Of a stretch of 57,519 nucleotides of DNA, positions 44,589 to 53,495 are shown piece after piece. The notes beneath the pieces are model-generated. The model saw nothing but the letters and a program-made list of their open reading frames with translations. It was not told the DNA's origin and made no database searches. The position numbers and the translations under genes were made by a program. Origin of the DNA: Robiginitomaculum sp. (GTDB taxonomy: Bacteria > Pseudomonadota > Alphaproteobacteria > Caulobacterales > Maricaulaceae). Each line of letters starts with the position of its first letter. Position 1 is the first letter of the stretch. Location of the stretch: positions 1 to 57,519 of the forward strand of contig JALZUP010000058.1 of NCBI GenBank assembly GCA_023301505.1, in the 5' to 3' direction.

Positions 44589-46140
44589 TCAGGACGACGC
44601 TCTGACCCGCAAACTGACCCGCAAAGAAAATGATGCATTAACATTACGCCGTATGGGCGTGGTTGATATTGGATCTAATTCAGTCCGCTTGGTGATTTAT
44701 GAATTACTGGGCGCAGCGGCGACGCCCATCTATAGCGAAAAAGTTTTGGCGGGTCTGGGGCGCGGACTTAAAGTTGACGGAAAATTATATGCCCCCGGCG
44801 CGGCGCAGGCCTTTAAAGCCCTGGCCCGTTTTCGCCAAATTTGCAGCGCCCATAATCTTGACAAAACCTTTGTCGTCGCTACGGCCGCCATGCGCGAAGC
44901 CTCAGACGGGCCCGACTTTATTGCGCGCGTGGCCCGCGAGATTGGCTTTGAGATTGAATGTTTATCTGGCGAGCAAGAAGCGCAAATGGCGGCTTATGGC
45001 GTGATTGCAGGCGACGCGCGCGCGCGCGGCATTGTGGCTGATTTGGGCGGGGCGAGCCTTGAGCTTATTAAAATATCAGATCGCCGCCCCGGCTATGGCA
45101 CAACATTTCCGCTAGGCCCTTTTGTTATCGAGCATAATAAATCTGATGATTATGATCTTGCCTATTTGCGCGCCCATATTGCGGCCGCCCTATCAGGCAT
45201 TGAGCGTGACTTTAGCGCCCATAATGACACGCTTTATCTTGTCGGCGGCGCGTGGCGTAATCTGGCCATGATCCATAATCAGCGCACGGGCTATCCTCTG
45301 CCTATACTACACGGCTATGCTATGAGCGCTGAGTCAGGGCTGGCTCTGGCAAGCTGGGCGGGGGAGACCGCCGCCGCCGATTTAATGAATTGGCCAAAGC
45401 TGTCCTCACGCCGCGCTGAAACTCTGCCCTATAGCGGGCTTATGCTCGAAGCCTTAATTCAAAAATTAAACCCTGCGCGCCTTGTCATCTCGCCCAGCGG
45501 CGTGCGCGAAGGACGCCTTTATGCCTCCCTTTGCGATAAGATACGCCAGCGCGACACGCTCATGGATGCTTGTCGTCATTTGGCCTTAGGCAATGAACAA
45601 GGACGTGATTTCGGACAGCCGCTTTTTGACTGGCTAAGCCCCGCCATGCAGGCCTTCCCCTCAGCATTTGATCTGTCAAGCGAGACGCGCCTGCGCCGCG
45701 CGGCCTGTCTTTTAGTTGGCATCGGCAAAGGCTTGCATCCTGATCACCGCGCGGCATTGGTCTTCTCCGATGTGCTTTTTGCCCCTCTATCAGGCCTCAC
45801 CCATAAAGAGCGCGCCTATCTGGCCCTCATGTTATTTGCCTCATATTCAGGCACAATAGAAACGCCCCATGCCGCCGCCATTGATTACCACCTGCTCGAG
45901 CGCGAGAAAAATTGCGCGCGTATTTTTGGCACGGCCATGCGGTTAGGCTCGGTCATTAGCGCTTTATCGCCGCAAACCTTGTCAAACTTCACCCTCACGG
46001 CTGACAAGAAATCGCTTCGCCTCTTTGTCGATGAAGCGGCCAGCACATTGCTTAATCGCCGTGGCCAGATGCGCGCCAAATCACTGGCTTCACTCTTAGA
46101 CGTTAAGCTTGAGACAAATTGGACAAAGAGCGAGACTTAA
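44542..46140 (+). CDS. ppx: Ppx/GppA-family exopolyphosphatase
   Basis: Members of this family hydrolyse polyphosphate or pppGpp. The 532 residues, from the ATG at 44542, include [19 protein letters not shown] (phosphate 1 motif), [18 protein letters not shown] and [16 protein letters not shown] (phosphate 2 motif), with a helical HD-like C-terminal half. The first 37 residues are an extension; ATG 44653 at the domain itself is the alternative. This start overlaps ppk1 by 47 bases in another frame, implying coupling of polyphosphate synthesis and breakdown. The stop shares TTAA with convergent phhB. Confidence 0.93.
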   Translation: MITAPISLPRSAAQNSQDDALTRKLTRKENDALTLRRMGVVDIGSNSVRLVIYELLGAAATPIYSEKVLAGLGRGLKVDGKLYAPGAAQAFKALARFRQICSAHNLDKTFVVATAAMREASDGPDFIARVAREIGFEIECLSGEQEAQMAAYGVIAGDARARGIVADLGGASLELIKISDRRPGYGTTFPLGPFVIEHNKSDDYDLAYLRAHIAAALSGIERDFSAHNDTLYLVGGAWRNLAMIHNQRTGYPLPILHGYAMSAESGLALASWAGETAAADLMNWPKLSSRRAETLPYSGLMLEALIQKLNPARLVISPSGVREGRLYASLCDKIRQRDTLMDACRHLALGNEQGRDFGQPLFDWLSPAMQAFPSAFDLSSETRLRRAACLLVGIGKGLHPDHRAALVFSDVLFAPLSGLTHKERAYLALMLFASYSGTIETPHAAAIDYHLLEREKNCARIFGTAMRLGSVISALSPQTLSNFTLTADKKSLRLFVDEAASTLLNRRGQMRAKSLASLLDVKLETNWTKSET

Positions 46141-46409
46141 CCCGCCGCCTTATTCATAAGCATGGCCAAATCAATATCTTTTTGAGTCAGCCCGCCCGCC
46201 TCATGCGTGGTCAAAGTAACATCGACGCGGTTATAAACATTATACCATTCTGGATGATGGTTCATGGCCTGCGCGTGAATAGCGATCTGGCTCATAAATC
46301 CAAAGGCGGCCGCAAAATCGTCAAATTTAAACACGCGCGTGATAAAATCATCGCCGCCTGTCCAGCCTTGCAGCTCTAAGACGGCCTCTTTGGGGTTTAA
46401 AACATTCAT
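46137..46409 (-). CDS. phhB: Pterin-4a-carbinolamine dehydratase
   Basis: PhhB regenerates the pterin cofactor of phenylalanine hydroxylase. The 90 residues contain the family's histidine cluster and signature [19 protein letters not shown] followed by [16 protein letters not shown] precedes ATG 46409. No phenylalanine hydroxylase is in the window. A 28-codon frame lies just upstream on the same strand. The stop overlaps ppx by four bases. Confidence 0.95.
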   Translation of the reverse strand: MNVLNPKEAVLELQGWTGGDDFITRVFKFDDFAAAFGFMSQIAIHAQAMNHHPEWYNVYNRVDVTLTTHEAGGLTQKDIDLAMLMNKAAG

Positions 46410-46428
46410 ATCGGCCTTTCAAATTACA

Positions 46429-46515
46429 TTAAGCCGCTAAGATCGCTTTGACTTGAGCGAACTCTTCTGGCTTGGCTAAATTATATTGGCTCAAACTCTG
46501 CGCAAATTTTGCCAC
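46429..46515 (-). CDS. Candidate small protein upstream of phhB
   Basis: A 28-codon frame begins with GTG at 46515-46513, preceded by GAGG seven bases upstream, and ends with TAA 19 bases before phhB. The predicted peptide has a helical, Ala/Gln/Lys-rich composition (for example NLAKPEEFAQVKAILAA). Its protein-like composition and ribosome-binding site favour a real small protein or the remnant C-terminus of a lost gene. No family is recognised. Confidence 0.35.
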   Translation of the reverse strand: MAKFAQSLSQYNLAKPEEFAQVKAILAA

Positions 46516-46616
46516 AAAGCCGCCTCATTCTTAACCCATTATTACCCTTGTCTTAACGGGTGAGCCGCAAGTGAGCAAAGCTCTTTAACGGTATTAGCCT
46601 ATTTAGGGGGATTTAT

Positions 46617-47126
46617 ATGAGTATAAACCGCGCAATTTTAGGCAGGACAAGCTGGGCTATGGCCGCTAAAACAGGCCCGTTTTATAATCACGTTAAAAGG
46701 CCAACACCCTCCATGACACTTAACGCTAAAAATATATATTTGGTCCTTTACCGGCTTGCAAATTACAAACGTATTTGGCTAAGCCTCGCTTTTCTTGCCT
46801 CTATAATCATTGCGGTAGGATCGCTCATTCCCACGCAAGGCACGCATAGCCTCCCCCATCAGGATAAGCTTGTTCATCTGATCACCTATATGGGGTTAGC
46901 AGGCCTGTTCACGGCGGGGCTAACTGCACAAATATGCGCAAAACATGCAGTGGCTATCTGGACGGGCGTGAGCGCCTTCGGCATAATCATTGAGCTTTTA
47001 CAAGCAAATTTAGGCACAGGCCGCGAGGGCTCTATCCTCGACGCTCTTGCCAATGGGGCCGGAGCTGCAATCGGCATAACTATTGCAGTTTCCATCTTAA
47101 GAGGCCTGAAAATTAGGTCAAATTGA
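46617..47126 (+). CDS. VanZ-like membrane protein
   Basis: A 169-residue membrane protein whose second half matches the VanZ-like fold: four hydrophobic helices with HQDKLVHLITYMGLAGLF (conserved DKxxH) and ELLQANLGTGREGSILDALANGAGAAIG (conserved glutamate, Gly-Arg and D..AN). AGGGGGA precedes ATG 46617, so the basic 38-residue leader is likely translated. Function is unproven; VanZ itself gives teicoplanin tolerance. It is followed by the repeat-protein gene after 85 bases. Confidence 0.8.
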   Translation: MSINRAILGRTSWAMAAKTGPFYNHVKRPTPSMTLNAKNIYLVLYRLANYKRIWLSLAFLASIIIAVGSLIPTQGTHSLPHQDKLVHLITYMGLAGLFTAGLTAQICAKHAVAIWTGVSAFGIIIELLQANLGTGREGSILDALANGAGAAIGITIAVSILRGLKIRSN

Positions 47127-47211
47127 TACAGTTTCCTCCTCTAGGGGAATCTAAAATGGCGCATTCTTGTTTTGCGCTATGAATTGCAAACCGCGCCCTA
47201 GGCGCTAAATA

Positions 47212-48621
47212 ATGGTGATGAAAATGATGACTTTAAAATCTATGTCTCAAACGACAGGCATTGTCGGAAGTCTTATACTCGCATGCGCTGCTGCGCCTGC
47301 ATTTGCTGGCAATAATTCTAGCTATGGCGCTCAGCTCAGCGGGCCCAACGCACTCCCAACTCATGCAGCGCCAGGTCATTGCTATGCCCGCGTTAAACAT
47401 GACGCCCAATATGCAACCGAGTCGCAAATCATCACAGTGGCCGACGCCTATCAAAAAATTGAGGTAACCCAAGCTCAATTGGTCAGCCGCCAAGAACAAA
47501 TTGTGGTCAAAGAGCCTTCCGTGCGCTTTGAAGTGCGCCAACCTAGCTACCGCACGGTCAATGAGCAAATTATGACTCGCCCCGCATATGAAAAATTATC
47601 TGTCTCCAAGCCGCAATTTAAAACGGTTGAAGAAACTGTCATGGTCTCCGCCCCGCGTGTTGTATGGAAACGCGGAAATCCAGGCGCACTTGCCGCCCAA
47701 GGTTATAATGTGCTCTCAACCCTGCAAAGCGGATCTAGCGGCGCTAGCACATCTAGCTCTTACGGATCTGGCGTATCTGGATCTGGCTATTCCTCACATA
47801 ATGCGACAGGCCATAGCAGCGGATATAATAGCGCCAGCAACAACCAATGCGGCCCAGAGTGTGAAATTTGGTGCCTTGTGGAAGAGCCAGGCGAGAGCGT
47901 GACTTATAACCGCAAAGTTCTTGCAAGCCCTGGCCAAGTTCAGCGCCAGAGCGTTCCGGCCAAATATACATCTGTGTCCAGACAAGTTGTCTCTGATCCG
48001 GGCGGCGTACGCGAAATTCCAGTTCCAGCGCAATATCGCTCAATCACTGTCGAAGATGTCGTCACCCCTGGTGGACAGCGCCTTGTACCCGTCCCAGCTC
48101 AAACGGGCAAAGTTGCCAAAAAGAACTTAATCCAGCCAGAGAGTTATGAATGGATGCGCGTGATTTGTAATACAGGGCAAGTGATTAGCAGCGCGCCAGC
48201 CAACTTCACCCCTCCTCCAACCTATGCCGCGCCAGCCTATGTGGCTCCAATAGCCGTTCAGCCGAGCATAGCCCCTTGCGCAACAGGGACAAGTTTGGCT
48301 AGCGACGGAACATGTCGCCGCCGTGAAGACTTGCCTTATGCCCCTGTCGTTCCGCCTCTTAGCTCATTATCTTCAGGGTCGTATAATACAGGCTCTTATA
48401 ATACAGGGTCATATAATACTGGGTCTTACAGCTCAGGAACATATAGCGGAGCAAGCACAAGCCAAAGCGCGACAGATTATAGCTATTATAACAACCCGCC
48501 TTCCAGCTTGTCTTATAGCAGCACAACACATGGAACGAGCCATTTACAAAATGCCGCCGAACCACGCATTTATGGCGGTGAGGGCTTAAATTCTCACCAT
48601 AGTGCCAGCCATAATCCGTAA
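47212..48621 (+). CDS. Secreted protein with two sets of four 23-residue repeats
   Basis: I do not recognise a named family. The 469 residues start with a signal peptide (to about residue 32, ending APAFAG). Residues 63-154 are four consecutive 23-residue units, and 226-317 are four more, with no insertions. Shared features are an aromatic near position 5, a Val at 7-8 and 11-12, Pro near 15 and a closing hydrophobic residue, best seen in PAKYTSVSRQVV and PAQYRSITVEDVV. Each set is preceded by a cysteine cap (PGHCYARV; CGPECEIWCLVEE). A Ser/Gly linker separates them, and the C-terminus has Ser/Tyr/Gly repeats (GSYNT) from 15-bp units. Likely beta-rich and periplasmic or surface-exposed. Confidence 0.8.
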   Translation: MVMKMMTLKSMSQTTGIVGSLILACAAAPAFAGNNSSYGAQLSGPNALPTHAAPGHCYARVKHDAQYATESQIITVADAYQKIEVTQAQLVSRQEQIVVKEPSVRFEVRQPSYRTVNEQIMTRPAYEKLSVSKPQFKTVEETVMVSAPRVVWKRGNPGALAAQGYNVLSTLQSGSSGASTSSSYGSGVSGSGYSSHNATGHSSGYNSASNNQCGPECEIWCLVEEPGESVTYNRKVLASPGQVQRQSVPAKYTSVSRQVVSDPGGVREIPVPAQYRSITVEDVVTPGGQRLVPVPAQTGKVAKKNLIQPESYEWMRVICNTGQVISSAPANFTPPPTYAAPAYVAPIAVQPSIAPCATGTSLASDGTCRRREDLPYAPVVPPLSSLSSGSYNTGSYNTGSYNTGSYSSGTYSGASTSQSATDYSYYNNPPSSLSYSSTTHGTSHLQNAAEPRIYGGEGLNSHHSASHNP

Positions 48622-48667
48622 GATAAATCTTATTAGATTTGGCCAATAATTTGGCTCATAAATTAAG

Positions 48668-48699
48668 CGGCCTTGCTTTTAAAAAGCAGGGCCGTTTTT
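48668..48699 (+). terminator. Terminator of the repeat-protein gene, overlapping the symporter stop
   Basis: CGGCCTTGC pairs with GCAGGGCCG (one wobble), extended by T/A pairs, followed by TTTTT. The stem includes the stop codon of the convergent symporter gene. Confidence 0.85.
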
Positions 48700-50280
48700 A
48701 TTTGCAAAATAGGCTTTGGTCAGCTTAACCACGACAGGCGATAAAAGCAGCAAAGCAATCAGGTTAGGCGCGGCCATTAACCCCGTTAGCGTATCCGCCA
48801 CCAGCCAGAACATATTGACGATATTGGCCACAGCGCCGTCCACCTCTACGGCTGTCCCGTCCAGCATTAACACGCCGTTTTGAAGGCTAACCTGATTGCC
48901 CGTCAGCATAAATGGCTCGCCTTTATGCAAATAAGATGCACCGTCCACATAAAGCTGTCCCTCCCTAAGGCTGACTTGCGCGCCTGAAATTTTAAGCGTC
49001 GTTTTCTCCAGCGCAATTGCCGCCGCGCTGGCAAAGACAACAGCAATCCATGAAAGGCGATAGGCAAAAATCGCTTTTGTGCCGACTAAAAATGTGATGC
49101 AGCGCTCGCCATAATAGCTCCAGCCCAAAATTGTCGTAAAGGCAAAAACCGTCAGGCCAATCGCCACAATATGTTCGCCAATGCCCGTCAATGTCGCGTT
49201 AAATGCTGCCGCCGTTAAAGGCGCGCCCGTATCACATCCCGCAGGCTGATCCCCTGAGAGCAACATATTGAGCGTCTCTGGCCCTGCCAAACATTCAGGC
49301 GCCATAACGCCAGACGTTAAAATAACAAGAGCGGTAATCGTGCAAATGATAAGCGTATCAATCACCGTGCCCAGCATAGCAATCAAGCCTTGATTAACGG
49401 GGTCATTATTTTGCGCGGCAGCATGAGCAATTGGCGCGCTACCTTGGCCTGCCTCATTGGAAAAAATACCGCGCGCAACACCCTTTTGCATGGCCAGCAT
49501 TAATAGCCCGATAGAAATTCCTGTCCCCGCAGTTTGCAGGCCAAAGGCGCTCTTAAAAATCAGAGAAAAAGCGGCGGGAACTTGCGCTCCGTTCATGATA
49601 ATCACGATTAATCCAGCGCCAATATATAAAAGCGCCATAGCCGGCACCATAGATGAAGCAAAGCGCCCAATGCGTTTAATGCCGCCCAAAATCACGGCCG
49701 CTGCGCCCAGAGCCAACGCGGCCCCTGTCACATAAGGGGAGAGCCCATATGTGCTATTAAGCGCGTCAGCCACACTATTGGCCTGAATAGAAGCTCCTGT
49801 CCCCCACGCCGCAATAGTGCCAAAGAGCGCAAATAAAATGGCTAGCCATTTAAACTTCGGCCCTAAGCCATTTTTTATATAATACATAGGCCCGCCAACA
49901 CGGCTGCCATTGGCGTCTATTTCGCGGTAATTAACCGCTAATACGCCTTCGCTAAATTTGGTCGCCGTGCCAACAATGGCCGTCATCCACATCCAAAATA
50001 CAGCCCCTGGGCCACCGATCGCAATCGCAGCGGCAACGCCCGCAATATTGCCTGTCCCCACAGTCGATGAGAGCGCCGTCATTAAGGCCGCAAAAGGAGA
50101 AACATCGCCATGCTCGGCCTTGCCCTTGCGCCCCGCAAATAAAGCCGCAAAGCCAGACGGGATTTTAGTAATGGATATGCCGCGCAGAGCAAATGTCAAA
50201 TAAAGCCCCGTCAAAAGCAGCAAAGACAGCATAGGCACGCCCCAGACCAGTCCATTTACAAATTTAATGCTGCTTTCCAT
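48679..50280 (-). CDS. AGCS-family alanine/glycine:sodium symporter with a C-terminal insert
   Basis: This 533-residue transporter imports alanine or glycine with sodium. The family motifs are ALSSTVGTGNIAGVAAAIAIGGPGA (split here: TVGTGNIAGV, GGPGAVFWMW), GGPMYYIKNGLG, IFSNEAGQGSAPIAHAAA and LGWSYYGERC. Between the penultimate helices (about residues 425-485) there is an extra hydrophilic segment with two similar units, ISGAQVSLREGQLYVDG and LTGNQVSLQNGVLMLDG. Typical members run straight from one helix to the next. A second long loop (about 326-360) has a cysteine pair. It is a single gene with about 270 bases upstream. Confidence 0.92.
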   Translation of the reverse strand: MESSIKFVNGLVWGVPMLSLLLLTGLYLTFALRGISITKIPSGFAALFAGRKGKAEHGDVSPFAALMTALSSTVGTGNIAGVAAAIAIGGPGAVFWMWMTAIVGTATKFSEGVLAVNYREIDANGSRVGGPMYYIKNGLGPKFKWLAILFALFGTIAAWGTGASIQANSVADALNSTYGLSPYVTGAALALGAAAVILGGIKRIGRFASSMVPAMALLYIGAGLIVIIMNGAQVPAAFSLIFKSAFGLQTAGTGISIGLLMLAMQKGVARGIFSNEAGQGSAPIAHAAAQNNDPVNQGLIAMLGTVIDTLIICTITALVILTSGVMAPECLAGPETLNMLLSGDQPAGCDTGAPLTAAAFNATLTGIGEHIVAIGLTVFAFTTILGWSYYGERCITFLVGTKAIFAYRLSWIAVVFASAAAIALEKTTLKISGAQVSLREGQLYVDGASYLHKGEPFMLTGNQVSLQNGVLMLDGTAVEVDGAVANIVNMFWLVADTLTGLMAAPNLIALLLLSPVVVKLTKAYFANKNGPAF

Positions 50281-50550
50281 AAGTCTCTCCCTCAGTCATT
50301 ATTAGCGCTCTTTAGCCCCCTCTAACATAGCCCTAAATATGAGCTTAAACATGAGTCTAAAAATTTGGAGCGCCTTAAAATAAGACATTACGGGCGCATC
50401 CGCCCTTTGCAAGTCAGTATGAGGGGCCAGATTGTGAAATCGGCTCTTTTCTTACCCAATAAGCTGGACTAGAAGCACGATATATGTTGCCTTGCATTTA
50501 TGACGCAAGACGCAGTTCTGACCAAAACACCCTATTAAGGCTATAGCCCC

Positions 50551-51735
50551 ATGTTTGATACGCTCTCCCCTCTTCCTATTGATCCTATTCTCGGCATTTC
50601 TAAAATGGCGGCGGCCGATAAAAGTCCCCGCAAAATTGATTTGGGCGTCGGCATTTACAAAGATGATCATGGCGCAACCCCGATCATGCGCGCTGTTAAA
50701 AGCGCAGAGACTTTCTGCCTGCAAGAAGAAGAGACAAAAAAATATGTCGGCGTGAATGGCAACGCACAGTTTAATGATCTGATGCTCGATATGCTCCTCG
50801 GAGATATGGCGGGCAAAGAGCTTTTTGCTACAACGCAAGGGGCGGGCGGCTCTGGCGCATTGCGTCTGGGGGCTGAGATTATCAAAGCCGCTAATGCTCA
50901 GGCTGTGGTCTGGGCCCCGACCCCGACATGGGGCAATCATACGCCGCTTATGAGCTCGGCTGGCCTGACCATTAAGCAATATCCTTATTATTCCAAACAG
51001 ACACTCAATGTCGATTTTGACGCCATGCGCGATTTTTTACGCGCCACGCCAAAACGCGGCGATATTGTCTTGCTTCATGGCTGTTGCCACAATCCGACAG
51101 GGGCAGATTTAAGCAATGAGCAATGGGATATCATTGCCGATCTTTTAACCGAACAAGGCCTGATTGGCTTTGTCGATCTGGCCTATTTCGGGCTGGGCCT
51201 TGGACTTGATAAAGATATGTATGGCCTGCGCAAACTCGCGGCCACGCAAGATGAAATGCTGATTGCAGCAAGCTGTTCTAAAAATTTCGGCCTGTACCGC
51301 GAGCGCACAGGACTTATCGCGGTTAAAACAAAATCAGCGGAAAATGCCATTTTGACCAAGCAGCATATTGGCAAAATTATGCGCCGCATGATTTCCATGC
51401 CGCCTAATCACGGAGCGGCCATTGTCGCGCGCATTCTATCGGATCAGAGCCTAACCGCAGATTGGAAGAGCGAGCTAGAAGATATGCGCCTACGCATGAG
51501 CGGGCTTCGCAAAGACCTCGCCGCAGCCCTATCTGTGCAAGGGGCGGAGACCATGGCCGAAGCCTTGGCGCGCCAAAGTGGGATGTTTTCTATGTTGCCG
51601 ATCAGCCCAGAGCAAGCGGGCACATTACGCAGCGAGCATTCTGTCTATCTTCTCGATAGTGGCCGCATAAATATTGCGGGCGTAAGTGCAGCGCGCATTG
51701 ATGATTTAGCAAATTCTATTTTGGCTGTACTCTAA
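50551..51735 (+). CDS. Class I aspartate/aromatic amino acid aminotransferase
   Basis: This pyridoxal-phosphate enzyme of the AspC/TyrB group exchanges amino groups between aspartate or aromatic amino acids and 2-oxo acids. The 394 residues contain KIDLGVGIYKDDHGATPIM, TTQGAGGSGALRLGAE, PTPTWGNH, HGCCHNPTGADLS and SCSKNFGLYRERTG, which holds the cofactor lysine. RINIAGVS carries the substrate-binding region near the C-terminus. The exact substrate preference cannot be read from sequence. It is monocistronic and ends 52 bases from the convergent PPK2 gene. Confidence 0.92.
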   Translation: MFDTLSPLPIDPILGISKMAAADKSPRKIDLGVGIYKDDHGATPIMRAVKSAETFCLQEEETKKYVGVNGNAQFNDLMLDMLLGDMAGKELFATTQGAGGSGALRLGAEIIKAANAQAVVWAPTPTWGNHTPLMSSAGLTIKQYPYYSKQTLNVDFDAMRDFLRATPKRGDIVLLHGCCHNPTGADLSNEQWDIIADLLTEQGLIGFVDLAYFGLGLGLDKDMYGLRKLAATQDEMLIAASCSKNFGLYRERTGLIAVKTKSAENAILTKQHIGKIMRRMISMPPNHGAAIVARILSDQSLTADWKSELEDMRLRMSGLRKDLAAALSVQGAETMAEALARQSGMFSMLPISPEQAGTLRSEHSVYLLDSGRINIAGVSAARIDDLANSILAVL

Positions 51736-51786
51736 GCTATATTTTAGCAGGGCTTTAAGCTGAGTTTTAGGTGGGCCAGCTTCACA

Positions 51787-52599
51787 TTAGCCAATATCAA
51801 ACCCGTCAGGCCTATAACCCGGATCGGGATATTGCGGGTCCATTTGCTCAAGCGTTTCGCGCACAATACGGGTGATGATAGCGCCGCGGGTTGCGCGGCT
51901 ATCAGATGGAATGACATGCCACGGCGCATGCTCGCTAGAGGTGCGCGCGACCATGGTCTCATAGGCCTTCATAAAGTCTGGCCATAATTTGCGGTCATCC
52001 AAATCGCCTGGATTAAATTTCCAGCGCTTATTGGGCACGACAAGACGGTCGGCCAGCCGCTCGCCTTGGGTTTCATGGCTAATATGGAGCATAAATTTTA
52101 GCACGCGCGTTCCATTTTGCGATAAAAGCCGCTCAAAATCATTGATCTGCTCATAGCGGTTTTCAATCGCGCTGGCGGGCGCAAATTTGCGCACTTTAAC
52201 CACCAAAACATCTTCATAATGGGAGCGGTTAAATATACCAATTTGCCCCCTTGCAGGGCAGGCCTTATGGATACGCCATAAATAATCCTGCGCGAGTTCT
52301 GCTTTTGTCGGGCTTTTAAACGCACTAACAACCAGATTAAGCGGCGGGGTGCGCGCAAAAATAGCCGAGGTCGTCCCGTCTTTTCCTGATGTATCCATGC
52401 CTTGCAAGACAATCAGCAAAGAGCGCTGCGCCTCGCCATATAATCTATGCGCCAAATCCGCCACCGCTTTGGCATCTGTCTTACAGGCCTGACGCGCCGC
52501 GCTTTTGCTCTCAAAAAGATCATCCGCGCGGGTCGCCCATTGTGACAGATCAAATGGAGCATGAGGAGCCGCGATAAACCGAGATGCAAATGCAGACAT
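51787..52599 (-). CDS. PPK2-family polyphosphate:nucleotide phosphotransferase
   Basis: PPK2 enzymes use polyphosphate to phosphorylate nucleoside mono- or diphosphates. The 270 residues show Walker A LIVLQGMDTSGKDGT, IGIFNRSHYEDVLVVKV (Walker B region), NGTRVLKFMLHIS and DLDDRKLWPDFMKAYE. This fits single-domain PPK2. The ATG at 52599 is preferred; an upstream TTG (52656) would add 19 residues unlike the family. It follows lptB on the same strand. With ppk1 and ppx nearby, the cell can make, degrade and spend polyphosphate. Confidence 0.92.
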   Translation of the reverse strand: MSAFASRFIAAPHAPFDLSQWATRADDLFESKSAARQACKTDAKAVADLAHRLYGEAQRSLLIVLQGMDTSGKDGTTSAIFARTPPLNLVVSAFKSPTKAELAQDYLWRIHKACPARGQIGIFNRSHYEDVLVVKVRKFAPASAIENRYEQINDFERLLSQNGTRVLKFMLHISHETQGERLADRLVVPNKRWKFNPGDLDDRKLWPDFMKAYETMVARTSSEHAPWHVIPSDSRATRGAIITRIVRETLEQMDPQYPDPGYRPDGFDIG

Positions 52600-52682
52600 A
52601 AATGAGCCTTTTAAACCTTTTGCTGAAAAAACGCGCTTAATGCATTTTAGGCGCAAGCGGCAATTTTACAACAGCGATATAT

Positions 52683-53492
52683 TTAGGTGTATTTTTTGCC
52701 CAAATATAATTCGCGCACATCGCGATTGGCGCGCACCTGCTCTGGCGTTCCCTGAAATAAAATACGTCCATCAAACATGATCGCCGCGCGGTCAACAATA
52801 TCGAGCGTCTCGCGCACGCGGTGATCGGTGATGAGCACTCCCAGTCCACGCTTTTTTAAATAAAGAATAAGCTCCGAAATATCGGCAATCGCAATTGGGT
52901 CAATTCCAGTAAAAGGCTCATCAAGCAGGATAAAGCTAGGGCGGCTGGCAAGGGCGCGGGCAATCTCAACGCGGCGGCGCTCTCCGCCCGATAGCGCCAT
53001 AGCGGGACTATCTTTAAGGTGGCTAACGTTAAGCTCATCAAGCAAGGCGGTCACAGCGCCGGGCCATTTGCGTTTATCTTTTTCTGCCAGCTCGACCACG
53101 GCGCGCACATTTTCTTCAACCGTCATCCCTCTAAATATAGAGGTTTCTTGCGGTAAATATCCCACGCCCAAACGCGCGCGCTGATACATAGGCAAGCGCG
53201 TAATGTCCAGACCATCCATCAAGACTTGGCCCTTATCAGCTTCGACAAGCCCCATAATCATATAAAAACAAGTCGTCTTGCCTGCCCCATTTGGCCCCAT
53301 AAGGGCGACAATCTCGCCGCGCTGAACCGACAGGTCGATCTCCTTGACCACTTGGCGGCCGCGGTAACTTTTGCCCATCTGGCGCGCGGTTAATCCTGTA
53401 GTAGGAACAGCGAGGCTGGAATAATCTTCAGATCCTTGTTTAGCTTCTAACTCAGACATAGTCGCCTTATTTTGAGACATGCGCTTTAACAT
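52683..53492 (-). CDS. lptB: LPS export ABC transporter ATP-binding protein LptB
   Basis: LptB powers LptFG to pull lipopolysaccharide from the inner membrane into the Lpt bridge. The 269 residues have MGPNGAGKTTCFYMIMGL (Walker A), LSGGERRRVEIARAL (signature) and FILLDEPFTGIDPIA (Walker B), and end in the LptB-type REYLGKKYT-like tail (RELYLGKKYT). ATG 53492 follows directly after lptA; ATG 53459, preceded by AAGG, is an alternative. It is third in the lptC-lptA-lptB run. Confidence 0.97.
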   Translation of the reverse strand: MLKRMSQNKATMSELEAKQGSEDYSSLAVPTTGLTARQMGKSYRGRQVVKEIDLSVQRGEIVALMGPNGAGKTTCFYMIMGLVEADKGQVLMDGLDITRLPMYQRARLGVGYLPQETSIFRGMTVEENVRAVVELAEKDKRKWPGAVTALLDELNVSHLKDSPAMALSGGERRRVEIARALASRPSFILLDEPFTGIDPIAIADISELILYLKKRGLGVLITDHRVRETLDIVDRAAIMFDGRILFQGTPEQVRANRDVRELYLGKKYT

Positions 53493-53495
53493 TAG

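Noticed and set aside
50452-50979. Minus-strand frame over the start of the class I aminotransferase gene
   Set aside because: It is antisense to a well-supported enzyme gene and has no family features.
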